A stretch of DNA of 45,472 nt, from contig NZ_JAEMTA010000042.1 in NCBI RefSeq assembly GCF_016462545.1, forward strand, positions 1-45,472. Reading direction: 5' to 3'. Below the pieces are notes generated by a model. It was not told the origin of the DNA. It ran no database searches and saw nothing but the letters and a program-made list of their open reading frames with translations. The translations under genes and the position numbers were made by a program. Numbering within the stretch: the first letter of the stretch is position 1; each line of letters begins with the position of its first letter. This DNA comes from Mycolicibacterium sp. Lineage in GTDB: Bacteria > Actinomycetota > Actinomycetes > Mycobacteriales > Mycobacteriaceae. Positions 34,734 through 42,740 of this stretch are shown in pieces.

Positions 34734-35357
34734 CTACTTCTTGAGCGATCCGGTGCGCTTGACGTCCGTGGTGGCGATGCACACGACCGCCCGGTCGCCC
34801 TGGCCCCACGTCTCCGCCGTCGGATAGAGCACGAAGACGCCGATCGAGTCGTCGGTCATGGCGTCGGGGGAGTACGACTCCAACTCCCCGGGGCACCTGT
34901 TCTGCCACTCGCTGATCGTGGCCTGACCCGGGTAGTCGCCATCGGGCATCGTCAGGACGGCGTACGCCTCGCCGGCGTGCGGCTGGCTGCAGTCCGTCTT
35001 CGGCACCAGTTGCACCAGAGAACCATCGGGGATGTCGGTGAGGCAGTCGCCCACGGCCAGGTCGGTCGCGATGACCTTGTCCTTGGCGGCGACCACGAAG
35101 AACACGACGGCGGCGGCCAGTCCGCCGAGCAGCACGACCGCGAGGACCCCCAGCCCGATGAACAGGCCCTTGCGCGACTTCTTCTTCGGCGGTTCCGGGT
35201 ACTGGTAACCCCCGGCCGGCTGGCCGTACTGGCCGTATTGACCAGCAGGTCCGTATTGCCCCTGCTGATAGGGCAGCGGGGGCGGTGGCGGCGGGTACTG
35301 CGGGCCCGGCTGTCCGTATGCGGGCGGCTGATTCGGGTCTCCCGACGGCCAGGTCAT
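34734..35357 (-). CDS. Septum-formation-type membrane protein with Pro/Tyr/Gln-rich N-terminus
   Basis: 207 residues: a cytosolic Pro-, Gly-, Tyr- and Gln-rich tail (1-57), a basic stretch KKKSRK, one membrane helix (about 64-90), then an extracytoplasmic domain with C105, C123, C155 and C193. The 'VGDCLTDIPDG' and 'TDCSQPHAGEAYAV' segments match the Septum_form / DUF4190-linked family of actinobacteria. Position beside the hydrolase and thiD genes suggests it stands where Rv0420c does, though that protein is shorter. Function unknown. Confidence 0.8.
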   Translation of the reverse strand: MTWPSGDPNQPPAYGQPGPQYPPPPPPLPYQQGQYGPAGQYGQYGQPAGGYQYPEPPKKKSRKGLFIGLGVLAVVLLGGLAAAVVFFVVAAKDKVIATDLAVGDCLTDIPDGSLVQLVPKTDCSQPHAGEAYAVLTMPDGDYPGQATISEWQNRCPGELESYSPDAMTDDSIGVFVLYPTAETWGQGDRAVVCIATTDVKRTGSLKK

Positions 35358-35376
35358 TCCCGGAAGATAGCAGGAT

Positions 35377-35994
35377 CTACGGCGTCAACGACCGGAGTGC
35401 GGCATCGACGGCCAGCGCGGGCACGTCCAGGGTCTTGGAGCCGAGATCGTGGCGGGCGCCGGTCACCTCGACGACCTCGGTCTGAGCCGAGATCAGCGCG
35501 GCCGCGGCACGCAGTTCGTCGATCGTTCCGAACGGATCGGACGTGCCGTGGGTGAAGATCGTCGGGACGGTGATCAGGGGCAGGTGCTCGGTGCGCGCGC
35601 GTTCTGGCTTGCCGGGAGGGTGCAGCGGATAGGAGAACAGGGTGAGCGCATCGACGGACAGGCCGTCGGCGACCGCCACCGAGGTCATCCGACCGCCGTA
35701 GGAGTGCCCGCCCGCGAGCACCGGTCCGTCGGTCAGCGAGCGGGCCAGCGCGACGGCCTCGACGACGCCGGCCTGGTCGGCGCGTGCTGATCCCGACGGC
35801 GGGCCCTTGGGTCGACGCCGCCGGTAGGGGAGGTCGTATCGCACTGCCAGCCAACCGCGTCCGGCCCACTGATCGCACAGCCGCACCAGCATCGGGGACT
35901 CGCGACTGCCGCCCGCGCCGTGGGTCAGCACGACGATGCCCATCGGTTCACCCGCGGGCGCGTGAGCGATGCCCGCGACGGCGTCAAAGTTCAC
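35377..35994 (-). CDS. Alpha/beta hydrolase, KANL3/Tex30 type (Rv0421c-like)
   Basis: 205 residues. Oxyanion region 'LTHGAGGSRESP', nucleophile Ser in GGHSYGGR, Asp in 'THGTSDPFG', His in 'TGARHDLG'. A short dienelactone-hydrolase-like protein of the KANL3/Tex30 group. GTG start at 35994 overlaps the thiD stop by 11 bp, so it is coupled to thiD and therefore under the TPP riboswitch. No established link to thiamine; the pairing is conserved from memory in M. tuberculosis (Rv0421c-Rv0422c). Confidence 0.88.
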   Translation of the reverse strand: MNFDAVAGIAHAPAGEPMGIVVLTHGAGGSRESPMLVRLCDQWAGRGWLAVRYDLPYRRRRPKGPPSGSARADQAGVVEAVALARSLTDGPVLAGGHSYGGRMTSVAVADGLSVDALTLFSYPLHPPGKPERARTEHLPLITVPTIFTHGTSDPFGTIDELRAAAALISAQTEVVEVTGARHDLGSKTLDVPALAVDAALRSLTP

Positions 35995-36820
35995 TGGTCA
36001 GCCTGAAGAGCGCAGAGACCGGGCCGTGACCGTGGCCCAATGGATATGCGGCGCGCAAACATTCGGTCACCCACTGCTTGCCGAACGCCACTGCCTCGGG
36101 CACCGGATAGCCGTGCGCCAATGCGCATGCCGTGGCGGCCGCGAGGGTATCGCCCGCGCCGTGATCGTGGCCGGTGTCGATGCGCTCGGCGTCGAACTCG
36201 TGGAATTCGGTGCCGTCGAACAAGAGGTCGGGAGCCCTCGACGACGAACGCAGGTGCCCACCCTTGACCAGCGCCCACTTGGGGCCGAGTGCATGCAGGG
36301 CCTTCGCCGCCTCGCGCTGCGTCGCCGTGTCGACGACCTCTATTCCCACGATGAGTCGCACCTCGTCGAGGTTCGGCGTGACCAGCGCGGCGAGCGGAAA
36401 CAGGTCGGTGCGAAGCGTGTCGAGCGCTGACGGATGCAACAGTGGATCACCGTGCATCGAGGCGCACACCGGGTCGACGACGAGCGGCGCCTGCGTCTCC
36501 AGACCGCGCCACGTCTCGCTGACGGCCTCGATGATGGCCGACGACGCCAGCATGCCCGTCTTGGCGGCCTGGATTCCGATGTCCTCGACGACGGTGGTGA
36601 TCTGCCCGGTGATGACGTCGAGTGGAATCTCGTGAAAACCCTTGACGCCCATGGAGTTCTGTACGGTGACCGCAGCCACCGAGACGCAACCGTGGACTCC
36701 GAGCATGGCGAAGGTCCGCAGGTCGGCCTGGATGCCCGCGCCGCCGCCGGAGTCGGTGCCCGCGATGGTCATGACGCGCAGCGGAGTCTGCCCCGGCGGG
36801 GTGAGCGGTAGGTAGTTCAT
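35984..36820 (-). CDS. thiD: Hydroxymethylpyrimidine (phosphate) kinase ThiD
   Basis: 278 residues starting MNYLPLTPPG, as in the mycobacterial orthologue; a GTG two codons upstream is also open. 'IAGTDSGGGAGIQADLRTF' is the ribokinase-fold N-terminal signature and 'DHGAGDTLAAATAC' the anion hole with the catalytic Asp. It phosphorylates HMP and HMP-P to HMP-PP, the pyrimidine partner used by ThiE. The TPP riboswitch ends just before the start. ThiC, which makes HMP-P and sits beside thiD in M. tuberculosis, is not next to it here. Confidence 0.96.
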   Translation of the reverse strand: MNYLPLTPPGQTPLRVMTIAGTDSGGGAGIQADLRTFAMLGVHGCVSVAAVTVQNSMGVKGFHEIPLDVITGQITTVVEDIGIQAAKTGMLASSAIIEAVSETWRGLETQAPLVVDPVCASMHGDPLLHPSALDTLRTDLFPLAALVTPNLDEVRLIVGIEVVDTATQREAAKALHALGPKWALVKGGHLRSSSRAPDLLFDGTEFHEFDAERIDTGHDHGAGDTLAAATACALAHGYPVPEAVAFGKQWVTECLRAAYPLGHGHGPVSALFRLTSEL

Positions 36821-36825
36821 CGGCA

Positions 36826-36916
36826 CACTCCCTACGCCGGCATTACCCGGTCAGGTTCATACGGTCGACGGCTCCAGCCGTCCTCTCAGCGCACTTGGCG
36901 TGCGCTCCCGCGCGGA
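36826..36916 (-). promoter_or_regulatory. TPP riboswitch (THI element) upstream of thiD
   Basis: Reading the minus strand, the blocks are CGCGGGAGC, GTGCGCTGAGAGG, ACCGTATGAACCTGACCGGG, and TAATGCCGGCGTAGGGAG. This is the conserved thi-box core. The closing GTAGGGAG doubles as the ribosome site 8-10 nt before the thiD ATG, so TPP binding should hide it and stop translation of thiD and the coupled hydrolase. Confidence 0.93.
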
Positions 36917-36945
36917 CCGCCTCAACCTACCGCAGGGAATAGGAA

Positions 36946-36975
36946 TTGCTCGGAGATGATTTGTATAGCTAACAT
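36946..36975 (+). promoter_or_regulatory. Possible promoter of the MFS gene
   Basis: TTGCTC at 36946-36951 and TAACAT at 36970-36975 are 18 bp apart. The local AT content is much higher than the surroundings. It lies in the gap shared with the thiD riboswitch leader on the other strand. Weak prediction. Confidence 0.35.
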
Positions 36976-37035
36976 ATGCGTTTTGGGCACCGTGGCCCTC
37001 GACTCGACGTGAACTCGATACCTAGAGCGAAGCTG

Positions 37036-38790
37036 ATGACGACTGAGATTGAGAAGACCGTGACCGTTGACGCCGACGCCGCCGAAACCGCCGGCCGGCG
37101 CACGCGGATGGACCACGACCATCCCCACTACAAGTGGGTCGTGCTGTCCAACACGACGCTCGGCACACTGCTGGCCACCATCAACGCGTCGATCGTGCTG
37201 ATCTCGCTGCCCGCGATCTTCCGAGGCATCGGGCTCAACCCGCTCGCGCCGGGCAACGTCAGCTATCTGCTCTGGATGCTGATGGGCTATCTGGTGGTCA
37301 CCGCCGTGCTGGTGGTGCCCTTCGGGCGCCTCGGCGACATGTTCGGTCGCGTGAAGATCTACAACTGGGGCTTCATCGTCTTCACCCTCGCCGCGGTCGC
37401 GCTGTCCTTCGATCCCTTCCACCTCGGCGGCGGCGCTCTGTGGCTCATCGGTTGGCGGGTGATCCAGGGCATCGGCGGCGCGATGCTGATGGCGTCGTCG
37501 TCGGCGATCCTCACCGACGCCTTCCCCGCCAACCAGCGCGGCATGGCGCTCGGCGTCAACATGGTCTCCGCGGTCGCCGGCTCCTTCCTGGGCCTGCTCA
37601 TCGGCGGCTTTCTCTCCGAATGGCACTGGAAGGCCATCTTCTGGGTGGGCGTGCCGATCGGCATCCTCGGCACCATCTGGAGCCTCCGGTCCCTGCGCGA
37701 GCTCGGCTCCCGTACGCCGGGCCGACTCGACTGGCCGGGGACGCTGACGTTCGGTCTCGGCCTGACGGTGCTGCTCGCGGGCATCACCTACGGCATCCAG
37801 CCCTACGGAGACTCCACCACCGGGTGGACCAGCCCGTACGTGCTCGGGGCCATCGGCATCGGGCTGCTGCTCCTGGTGGCGTTCTGCTTCATCGAACTGC
37901 ACGTCGAGTCGCCGATGGTCGACGTCCGGCTCTTCAAGTCGGCGTCCTTCGGTATGGGCAACCTGGCCGGGCTGATGTCCTCCATGGGCCGCGGCGGTCT
38001 GCAATTCATGTTGATCATCTGGCTGCAGGGCATCTGGCTTCCCTTGCACGGGTACAGCTTCGAGTCCACGCCGCTGTGGGCAGGCATCTACCTGCTGCCC
38101 ATCACCGTCGGCTTCCTGGTGGCCGGCCCCATCGCGGGTTCATTGTCCGACCGCTTCGGCGCCCGGCCGTTCACCGTCGGCGGCATGCTGCTGATGGCGG
38201 CGACCTTCATTGCGCTGGTGCTGATCCCGGTCAACTTCGACTACTGGGTGTTCGCCCTCCTGGTGTTCCTCAACGGCCTGGGCGGCGGCATCTTCACCGC
38301 GCCCAACACCGCCGCCATCATGTCTAGCGTGCCCGCCGCCCAGCGCGGCGCGGCGTCCGGCGTGCGGGCGACGTTCTTCAACGCGGGCTCGTCACTGTCC
38401 ATCGGTGTCTTCTTCTCGCTGATGATCATCGGCCTGGCCAACACCCTGCCGTCCGCGATGAGCAGTGGCCTTCAGGCACAGGGCGTTTCGGCCTCCGTGG
38501 CCAACGATGTCTCGAACCTGCCGCCGGTCGGCAGCCTGTTCGCGGCCTTCCTGGGGTACAACCCGATGGGCGAGCTGCTCGGGCCGTCGGGCGCGTTGAC
38601 CCAGCCGGGGGTCAACGCCGATGTGCTGACGGGCAAGACGTTCTTCCCGCAACTGATCACCGAGCCGTTCCACTCCGGGCTGACCGTGGTGTTCATCGCG
38701 GCCGCGGTGATGATGCTGCTCGGTGCGGCCGCGTCCCTGTTCAATCCGGGTCGCTACGGCACCGAGGTCGGCGCCGACAACGCGGCCTAG
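37036..38790 (+). CDS. MFS transporter, DHA2 (14-TMS) drug-exporter type
   Basis: 584 residues from ATG 37036 (MTTEIEKTVTV); an in-frame ATG at 36976 would add 20 residues. About 14 hydrophobic helices. Motif A is 'GRLGDMFGRVKIY' and the motif C region of antiporters is 'AVAGSFLGLLIGGFLSE'. The family uses the proton gradient to export drugs or lipids. It sits divergently from thiD, where other mycobacteria have thiC. The gene shows no riboswitch of its own on this strand. Its stop overlaps that of xthA by 4 bp. Confidence 0.92.
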   Translation: MTTEIEKTVTVDADAAETAGRRTRMDHDHPHYKWVVLSNTTLGTLLATINASIVLISLPAIFRGIGLNPLAPGNVSYLLWMLMGYLVVTAVLVVPFGRLGDMFGRVKIYNWGFIVFTLAAVALSFDPFHLGGGALWLIGWRVIQGIGGAMLMASSSAILTDAFPANQRGMALGVNMVSAVAGSFLGLLIGGFLSEWHWKAIFWVGVPIGILGTIWSLRSLRELGSRTPGRLDWPGTLTFGLGLTVLLAGITYGIQPYGDSTTGWTSPYVLGAIGIGLLLLVAFCFIELHVESPMVDVRLFKSASFGMGNLAGLMSSMGRGGLQFMLIIWLQGIWLPLHGYSFESTPLWAGIYLLPITVGFLVAGPIAGSLSDRFGARPFTVGGMLLMAATFIALVLIPVNFDYWVFALLVFLNGLGGGIFTAPNTAAIMSSVPAAQRGAASGVRATFFNAGSSLSIGVFFSLMIIGLANTLPSAMSSGLQAQGVSASVANDVSNLPPVGSLFAAFLGYNPMGELLGPSGALTQPGVNADVLTGKTFFPQLITEPFHSGLTVVFIAAAVMMLLGAAASLFNPGRYGTEVGADNAA

Positions 38791-39587
38791 TCGCCGAGAT
38801 CGACCACGACCGGCGCGTGATCACTCGGCGCAGGCGTGCCCTTCTTGCCGGGCTTGCGTTCGTCGCGGGCGATCTCGGCATGCGTGACGCGGGCACCCAT
38901 CGCCGGTGAACCGAGGATGAAGTCGATGCGCATGCCTTGGCGCTTGGGGAATCTCAGCTGGGTGTAGTCCCAGTACGTGTAGACCCCCGGGCCCGGGGTG
39001 AACGGTCGCACGACGTCGGTGAAGCCCGCCTCGGCGATCGCCTCGAATGCCGCCCGCTCAGGCGCCGTGACGTGGGTACTGTCCTGGAAGACCTCGACGT
39101 CCCAGACGTCCTCGTCGGTGGGGGCGATGTTCCAGTCGCCGACCAGCGCGATGGGCCGTCCCGGGTCCTCGCCCAGCCAGTCGGACGCGGTGTTCCGCAG
39201 CGCAGCCAGCCATTCCAGCTTGTAGGCGTAGTGCGGATCCTCGATCGTGCGACCGTTGGGGACGTACAGGCTCCAGACCCGCACCCCCGCGCACGTCGCT
39301 CCGATCGCCCTCGCCTCGACCGCGTCGTTCCACGACGGCTGTCGATCGAAGCCGAACTGCACTTCGTCGAGTCCCACCCGTGAGGCGATGGCCACGCCGT
39401 TCCACTGGTTGTGCCCGACGTGCGCGACCTCGTAGCCAAGGGCCGCGAACGGCATGGTCGGGAACTGTGCGTCGGTGCACTTGGTCTCCTGCATCGCCAG
39501 CACGTCGACCTCGGCACGCTCCAACCAGTCGGTGACGCGATCGATGCGGGAGCGGATCGAGTTGACGTTCCAGGTGGCCAGTCGCAC
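38787..39587 (-). CDS. xthA: Exodeoxyribonuclease III / AP endonuclease XthA
   Basis: 266 residues. EEP-superfamily nuclease with N-terminal MRLATWNVNSIRSR, catalytic Glu in QETKC, 'YVPNGRT', GDWNIAP (Asp/Asn pair), and C-terminal SDHAPVVV. All active-site residues are present. It cleaves at abasic sites and trims 3' ends in base-excision repair. It follows the GNAT and def genes on the same strand by 4 bp, so the three are likely one operon, as in M. tuberculosis (Rv0427c-Rv0429c). Confidence 0.96.
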   Translation of the reverse strand: MRLATWNVNSIRSRIDRVTDWLERAEVDVLAMQETKCTDAQFPTMPFAALGYEVAHVGHNQWNGVAIASRVGLDEVQFGFDRQPSWNDAVEARAIGATCAGVRVWSLYVPNGRTIEDPHYAYKLEWLAALRNTASDWLGEDPGRPIALVGDWNIAPTDEDVWDVEVFQDSTHVTAPERAAFEAIAEAGFTDVVRPFTPGPGVYTYWDYTQLRFPKRQGMRIDFILGSPAMGARVTHAEIARDERKPGKKGTPAPSDHAPVVVDLGD

Positions 39588-39591
39588 GCGG

Positions 39592-40479
39592 CTACCCTAG
39601 CGACACGTAGCGCGACCGGTGGTGCTCGGCGAACCCCATCGACTCGTAGAGCCTCGTCGCCGCGGCGTTGTCGACAAGCACCTGCACGTAGGCGCGGGTG
39701 GCACCTCGTTCACTCGCCCAGGCCAACAATGCATCGCACAGGGTGCGCGCCAGCCCGCGCCGGCGGGCAGTCTCGGCGACGTGCACGGACGACAGTCCCG
39801 CCCAGCGGGTCCCGTCGGGCGCCACGGTCACGGTGGCCCGTCCGACCGCGGCGTCCGCGACACGCCCGAAGACGACGTCCCCGTCGACGACGGCACTCAG
39901 TACGTCGACGGGCACGTGACGCGGATGCAGGCTCAACCAGTCGTCGTCCGGCCGCGGCGTCAGCGTGACCTCCGAGGTGATCACGCCCGAGGTCAATCGT
40001 CGTGCCATGACGATGTTCTCGCCGTCGGTCGGCTGAGTGGGTGGCAGGCGGAAGAGCCGGTCCGGCACGGCCAGCAGCGGCGCCACACCACGGGCGGCAT
40101 ACCAGTCGACGATCTCCCCGACGTGCTCGCCGGGCGTGGGAAGCAGCGGCACCGCGGAATTCGCCCGCCGCGTGCTGCCGTGTCCGAAGCGCAGTAGCCA
40201 GCCGCCGAGCCACGCGTGCTCGACCCCCGGCCAGCCCAACGCCGCGGCGTGCTCGAGGTTGCGGATGTCGCGGTTGCGGACCGGCGCAGCGGACAGGGCT
40301 CTGATCGAGACGACGTCGGCCGCGGAGACCACGACGACGTCGCCGCCCTTGTCCTTGACCCGCAGCGTGGCGCCGACCTCGATGAGGTGTCCGACCACAT
40401 CGCTGAGTGGTGGCACCGATCCGGCAGGCAGCCGGTAGCGCAGGCTGACCCTGGTCCCGACCGGCGGTAACTCGGGCAC
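39592..40479 (-). CDS. GNAT N-acetyltransferase (Rv0428c-like)
   Basis: 295 residues from the GTG at 40479, whose first base is the last base of the def stop (TAGTG). The N-terminal third is a small beta-rich region ('GTRVSLRYRLPAG'); the C-terminal GNAT domain has 'VHVAETARRRGLARTLCDAL' (acetyl-CoA pyrophosphate loop) and 'NAAATRLYESMGFAEHHRS'. Substrate unknown. The longer open frame upstream (to 40713) is antisense-like code inside def and was rejected. Coupling to def suggests a role linked to N-terminal protein processing, but that is inference. Confidence 0.9.
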   Translation of the reverse strand: MPELPPVGTRVSLRYRLPAGSVPPLSDVVGHLIEVGATLRVKDKGGDVVVVSAADVVSIRALSAAPVRNRDIRNLEHAAALGWPGVEHAWLGGWLLRFGHGSTRRANSAVPLLPTPGEHVGEIVDWYAARGVAPLLAVPDRLFRLPPTQPTDGENIVMARRLTSGVITSEVTLTPRPDDDWLSLHPRHVPVDVLSAVVDGDVVFGRVADAAVGRATVTVAPDGTRWAGLSSVHVAETARRRGLARTLCDALLAWASERGATRAYVQVLVDNAAATRLYESMGFAEHHRSRYVSLG

Positions 40480-41072
40480 TAATGCCCGAACGGGTCGGGG
40501 TCCTCGCCGGGAGTCCAGCTCAGACCCGGTGTGCCCCAGCCGTTGGACTTGACGGTGCGCTTGGCGGCGCGGGCGTGCCTGCCGACCAACTTGTCGATGT
40601 AGAGGAAGCCGTCGAGGTGACCGGTCTCGTGCTGCAGCATCCGAGCAAACAGTCCGGAGCCCTCCAGCGTGATGGGCGTGCCGTCGGCGTCCAGTCCCGT
40701 GACACGGGCCCACGTAGCCCGGCCCGTGGGGAACGATTCGCCCGGAACCGACAGGCAGCCCTCGTCGTCGTTGTCCGGGTCGGGCATCGTCTCGGGCACC
40801 TCGGACGTCTCGAGCACCGGGTTGACGATCACTCCACGCCGACGGGTGGCGCGGCCACGTTCGTCGGCGCAGTCGTAGACGAACACCCGCTTCGATATCC
40901 CGATCTGGTTGGCGGCCAACCCGACACCGTTGGCGGCGTCCATCGTGTCGTACAGATCGGCGATGAGATCGGCCAGGTCCGCGGGCAGGGAACCGTCGTC
41001 GCCGACGGGGATCGGACTGGTCGCGGTGTGCAGGACGGGATCTCCCACGATGCGGATGGGTACAACGGCCAT
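40479..41072 (-). CDS. def: Peptide deformylase
   Basis: 197 residues, same length as the M. tuberculosis enzyme. Motif 1 GVGLAANQIG, motif 2 EGCLSVPGE with the metal cysteine, motif 3 QHETGHLDG with two metal histidines and the catalytic Glu. It removes the formyl group from nascent proteins and is essential in most bacteria. First gene of def-GNAT-xthA. Confidence 0.98.
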   Translation of the reverse strand: MAVVPIRIVGDPVLHTATSPIPVGDDGSLPADLADLIADLYDTMDAANGVGLAANQIGISKRVFVYDCADERGRATRRRGVIVNPVLETSEVPETMPDPDNDDEGCLSVPGESFPTGRATWARVTGLDADGTPITLEGSGLFARMLQHETGHLDGFLYIDKLVGRHARAAKRTVKSNGWGTPGLSWTPGEDPDPFGH

Positions 41073-41205
41073 GCGGAGAGATTAGTGGGCGACTTCAAGT
41101 CGGCCGACTCGCGGGCAAGGCTCACGGCTCAACTCCGTCCGCCGTGGTTCAATGTTGCCCGACAGGACCGAGTGTCACGAGTGCGGGGAAGGGTCCAGAG
41201 AGCAA

Positions 41206-41514
41206 ATGGACGGCGCCATTGCGCGGACTGAAAAGTCCGGGGACGACGCGGCTCTCGCCGACGGTCTCACTCGCCGCGAACACGACATCCTTGCGTTTGA
41301 ACGGCAGTGGTGGAAGTACGCGGGTTCCAAGGAAGACGCGATCAAGGAACTGTTCTCCATGTCGGCGACGCGGTACTACCAGGTGCTGAACGCGCTCGTC
41401 GACCGTCCGGAGGCGCTGGCCGCCGACCCCATGCTGGTCAAGCGGCTCCGTAGGCTCCGGGCCAGCCGCCAGAAGGCACGTGCGGCACGTCGCCTCGGCT
41501 TCGACGTCACCTAA
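41206..41514 (+). CDS. DUF3263 protein (Rv0430-like)
   Basis: 102 residues, MDGAIARTEKSGDD start. Family DUF3263: 'LTRREHDILAFERQWWKYAGSKEDAIKELF' and 'SATRYYQVLNALVDRPEALAADPMLVKRLRRLR'. It looks like a small helical, possibly DNA-binding protein; no function known. The ATG at 41206 is preceded by a purine-rich AGAGAGCAA. An upstream ATG at 41152 would add 18 residues including CHEC and is less like the orthologue I recall. Precedes virR by 40 bp. Confidence 0.88.
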   Translation: MDGAIARTEKSGDDAALADGLTRREHDILAFERQWWKYAGSKEDAIKELFSMSATRYYQVLNALVDRPEALAADPMLVKRLRRLRASRQKARAARRLGFDVT

Positions 41515-41554
41515 GGTTTTCGCCCCGAGGCCCCGTCTCGATACAGTGAGTGCG

Positions 41555-42019
41555 ATGAATCAACGAGACTCCTCCGGGTTGCCCCTGCGCGCCATGGTCA
41601 TGGTGCTGTTGTTCCTGGGTGTGGTCTTTCTGTTGGTCGGCTTCCAGTCGATGGGTGGCAGTGACGACAGCGACAGCGCGTCGAGCTCCTCCACCACCGT
41701 GACCACGACCGCCGCGCCGACGTCGGCGAGCCCGCAACCGGCAGCGGCCAGGCCCGACGTCCGCGTGTTCAATCTGTCGGACGTCTCAGGCTTGGCCGAT
41801 CAAACGGCCTCCCGGCTTCGCGATGCGCAGTGGAACGTGACCGAGACCGGGAACCTGACCCTCGAGGGTGTCACCGCCACCACTGTCTACTTCGGTGAGG
41901 CGCCGGGGGAGAAGGAGGCGGCCGATGAGATCGGCGCTCTGCTCCAGGCGGCGGTGGAACCAAGGACACCCGCGGTTGCAGACCAACCGCCCGGCGTAAT
42001 CGTGGCCGTCACCAGTTAG
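41555..42019 (+). CDS. virR: LytR_C-domain membrane protein, VirR-like (Rv0431)
   Basis: 154 residues: short cytosolic N-terminus, one membrane helix (about 12-32), a Ser/Thr-rich linker (36-64), then a LytR C-terminal domain ('VRVFNLSDVSGLADQTASRL' and 'TTVYFGEAPGEKEAADEIGALL'). In M. tuberculosis VirR limits vesicle release and is linked to cell-wall homeostasis. Placement between DUF3263 and sodC matches Rv0430-Rv0432. Confidence 0.88.
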   Translation: MNQRDSSGLPLRAMVMVLLFLGVVFLLVGFQSMGGSDDSDSASSSSTTVTTTAAPTSASPQPAAARPDVRVFNLSDVSGLADQTASRLRDAQWNVTETGNLTLEGVTATTVYFGEAPGEKEAADEIGALLQAAVEPRTPAVADQPPGVIVAVTS

Positions 42020-42029
42020 GCTCTCCGAC

Positions 42030-42740
42030 ATGCCGATCTCTGCCCCGCTTCGCCTCCTCGCCGCCGCGGCACTCATCGTTCCGATCGCGAGTGCATGCTC
42101 CCCGTATGAGCCGGTCGCCACGCAACCCGGCACCACCCCGCCGGTGTGGACCGGTTCGCCGCCGCCGTCAGCCGCCGGGCAGGCAGGCACGGCCGGCGAG
42201 CCCACGACGACGACCACGACGGGGGAGAAACTCAGCGCGGATCTCAGGACGCCCGACGGCACGTCGGTGGCGACCGCGGAGATCGTGTTCTCCGGCAACT
42301 TCGCCACGGTCACCGTGAAGACCACCGCGTCCGGTCAGTTGGCGCCCGGCTTTCATGGCCTGCACATCCACTCCGTCGGCAAGTGCGAGCCCGCCTCCGT
42401 CGCCCCGACCGGTGGCGCCCCGGGCGACTTCAACTCCGCGGGCGGCCACTTCCAGGCCGGCGGGCGCACCACGCACCCGGCGAGTGGCGATCTGTCGTCG
42501 CTCCAGGTGCGCGCGGATGGTTCGGCGATGCTGGTGACCACGACGGACGCCTTCACCGCGGCGGACCTGCAGGCGGGTACGAAGACGGCCATCATCATCC
42601 ACGAGAAGGCCGACAACTTCGCCAACATTCCGCCCGAGCGCTACCAGCAGGTGAACGGAACGCCCGGTCCCGACGAGATGACGATGGCCACCGGTGACGC
42701 CGGTAAGCGGGTGGCGTGCGGTGTCATATCCCCCGAGTGA
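42030..42740 (+). CDS. sodC: Cu,Zn superoxide dismutase lipoprotein
   Basis: 236 residues. Lipoprotein signal ending ASAC (C23), a Pro/Thr-rich spacer, then the SOD fold. Metal histidines in FHGLHIHSVGKCE, GGHF, 'TTHPASGDL' (with the zinc Asp), and IIIHEKADN; the disulfide cysteines C and 'RVACGV' are present. It detoxifies superoxide at the cell surface. Follows virR by 10 bp. The next gene starts inside its 3' end. Confidence 0.97.
   Translation: MPISAPLRLLAAAALIVPIASACSPYEPVATQPGTTPPVWTGSPPPSAAGQAGTAGEPTTTTTTGEKLSADLRTPDGTSVATAEIVFSGNFATVTVKTTASGQLAPGFHGLHIHSVGKCEPASVAPTGGAPGDFNSAGGHFQAGGRTTHPASGDLSSLQVRADGSAMLVTTTDAFTAADLQAGTKTAIIIHEKADNFANIPPERYQQVNGTPGPDEMTMATGDAGKRVACGVISPE

Noticed and set aside
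39592..40713. Longer GNAT start at 40713
   Set aside because: The extra 78 codons lie antisense-like within def on the same strand in another frame and do not resemble the family; GTG 40479 abuts the def stop.
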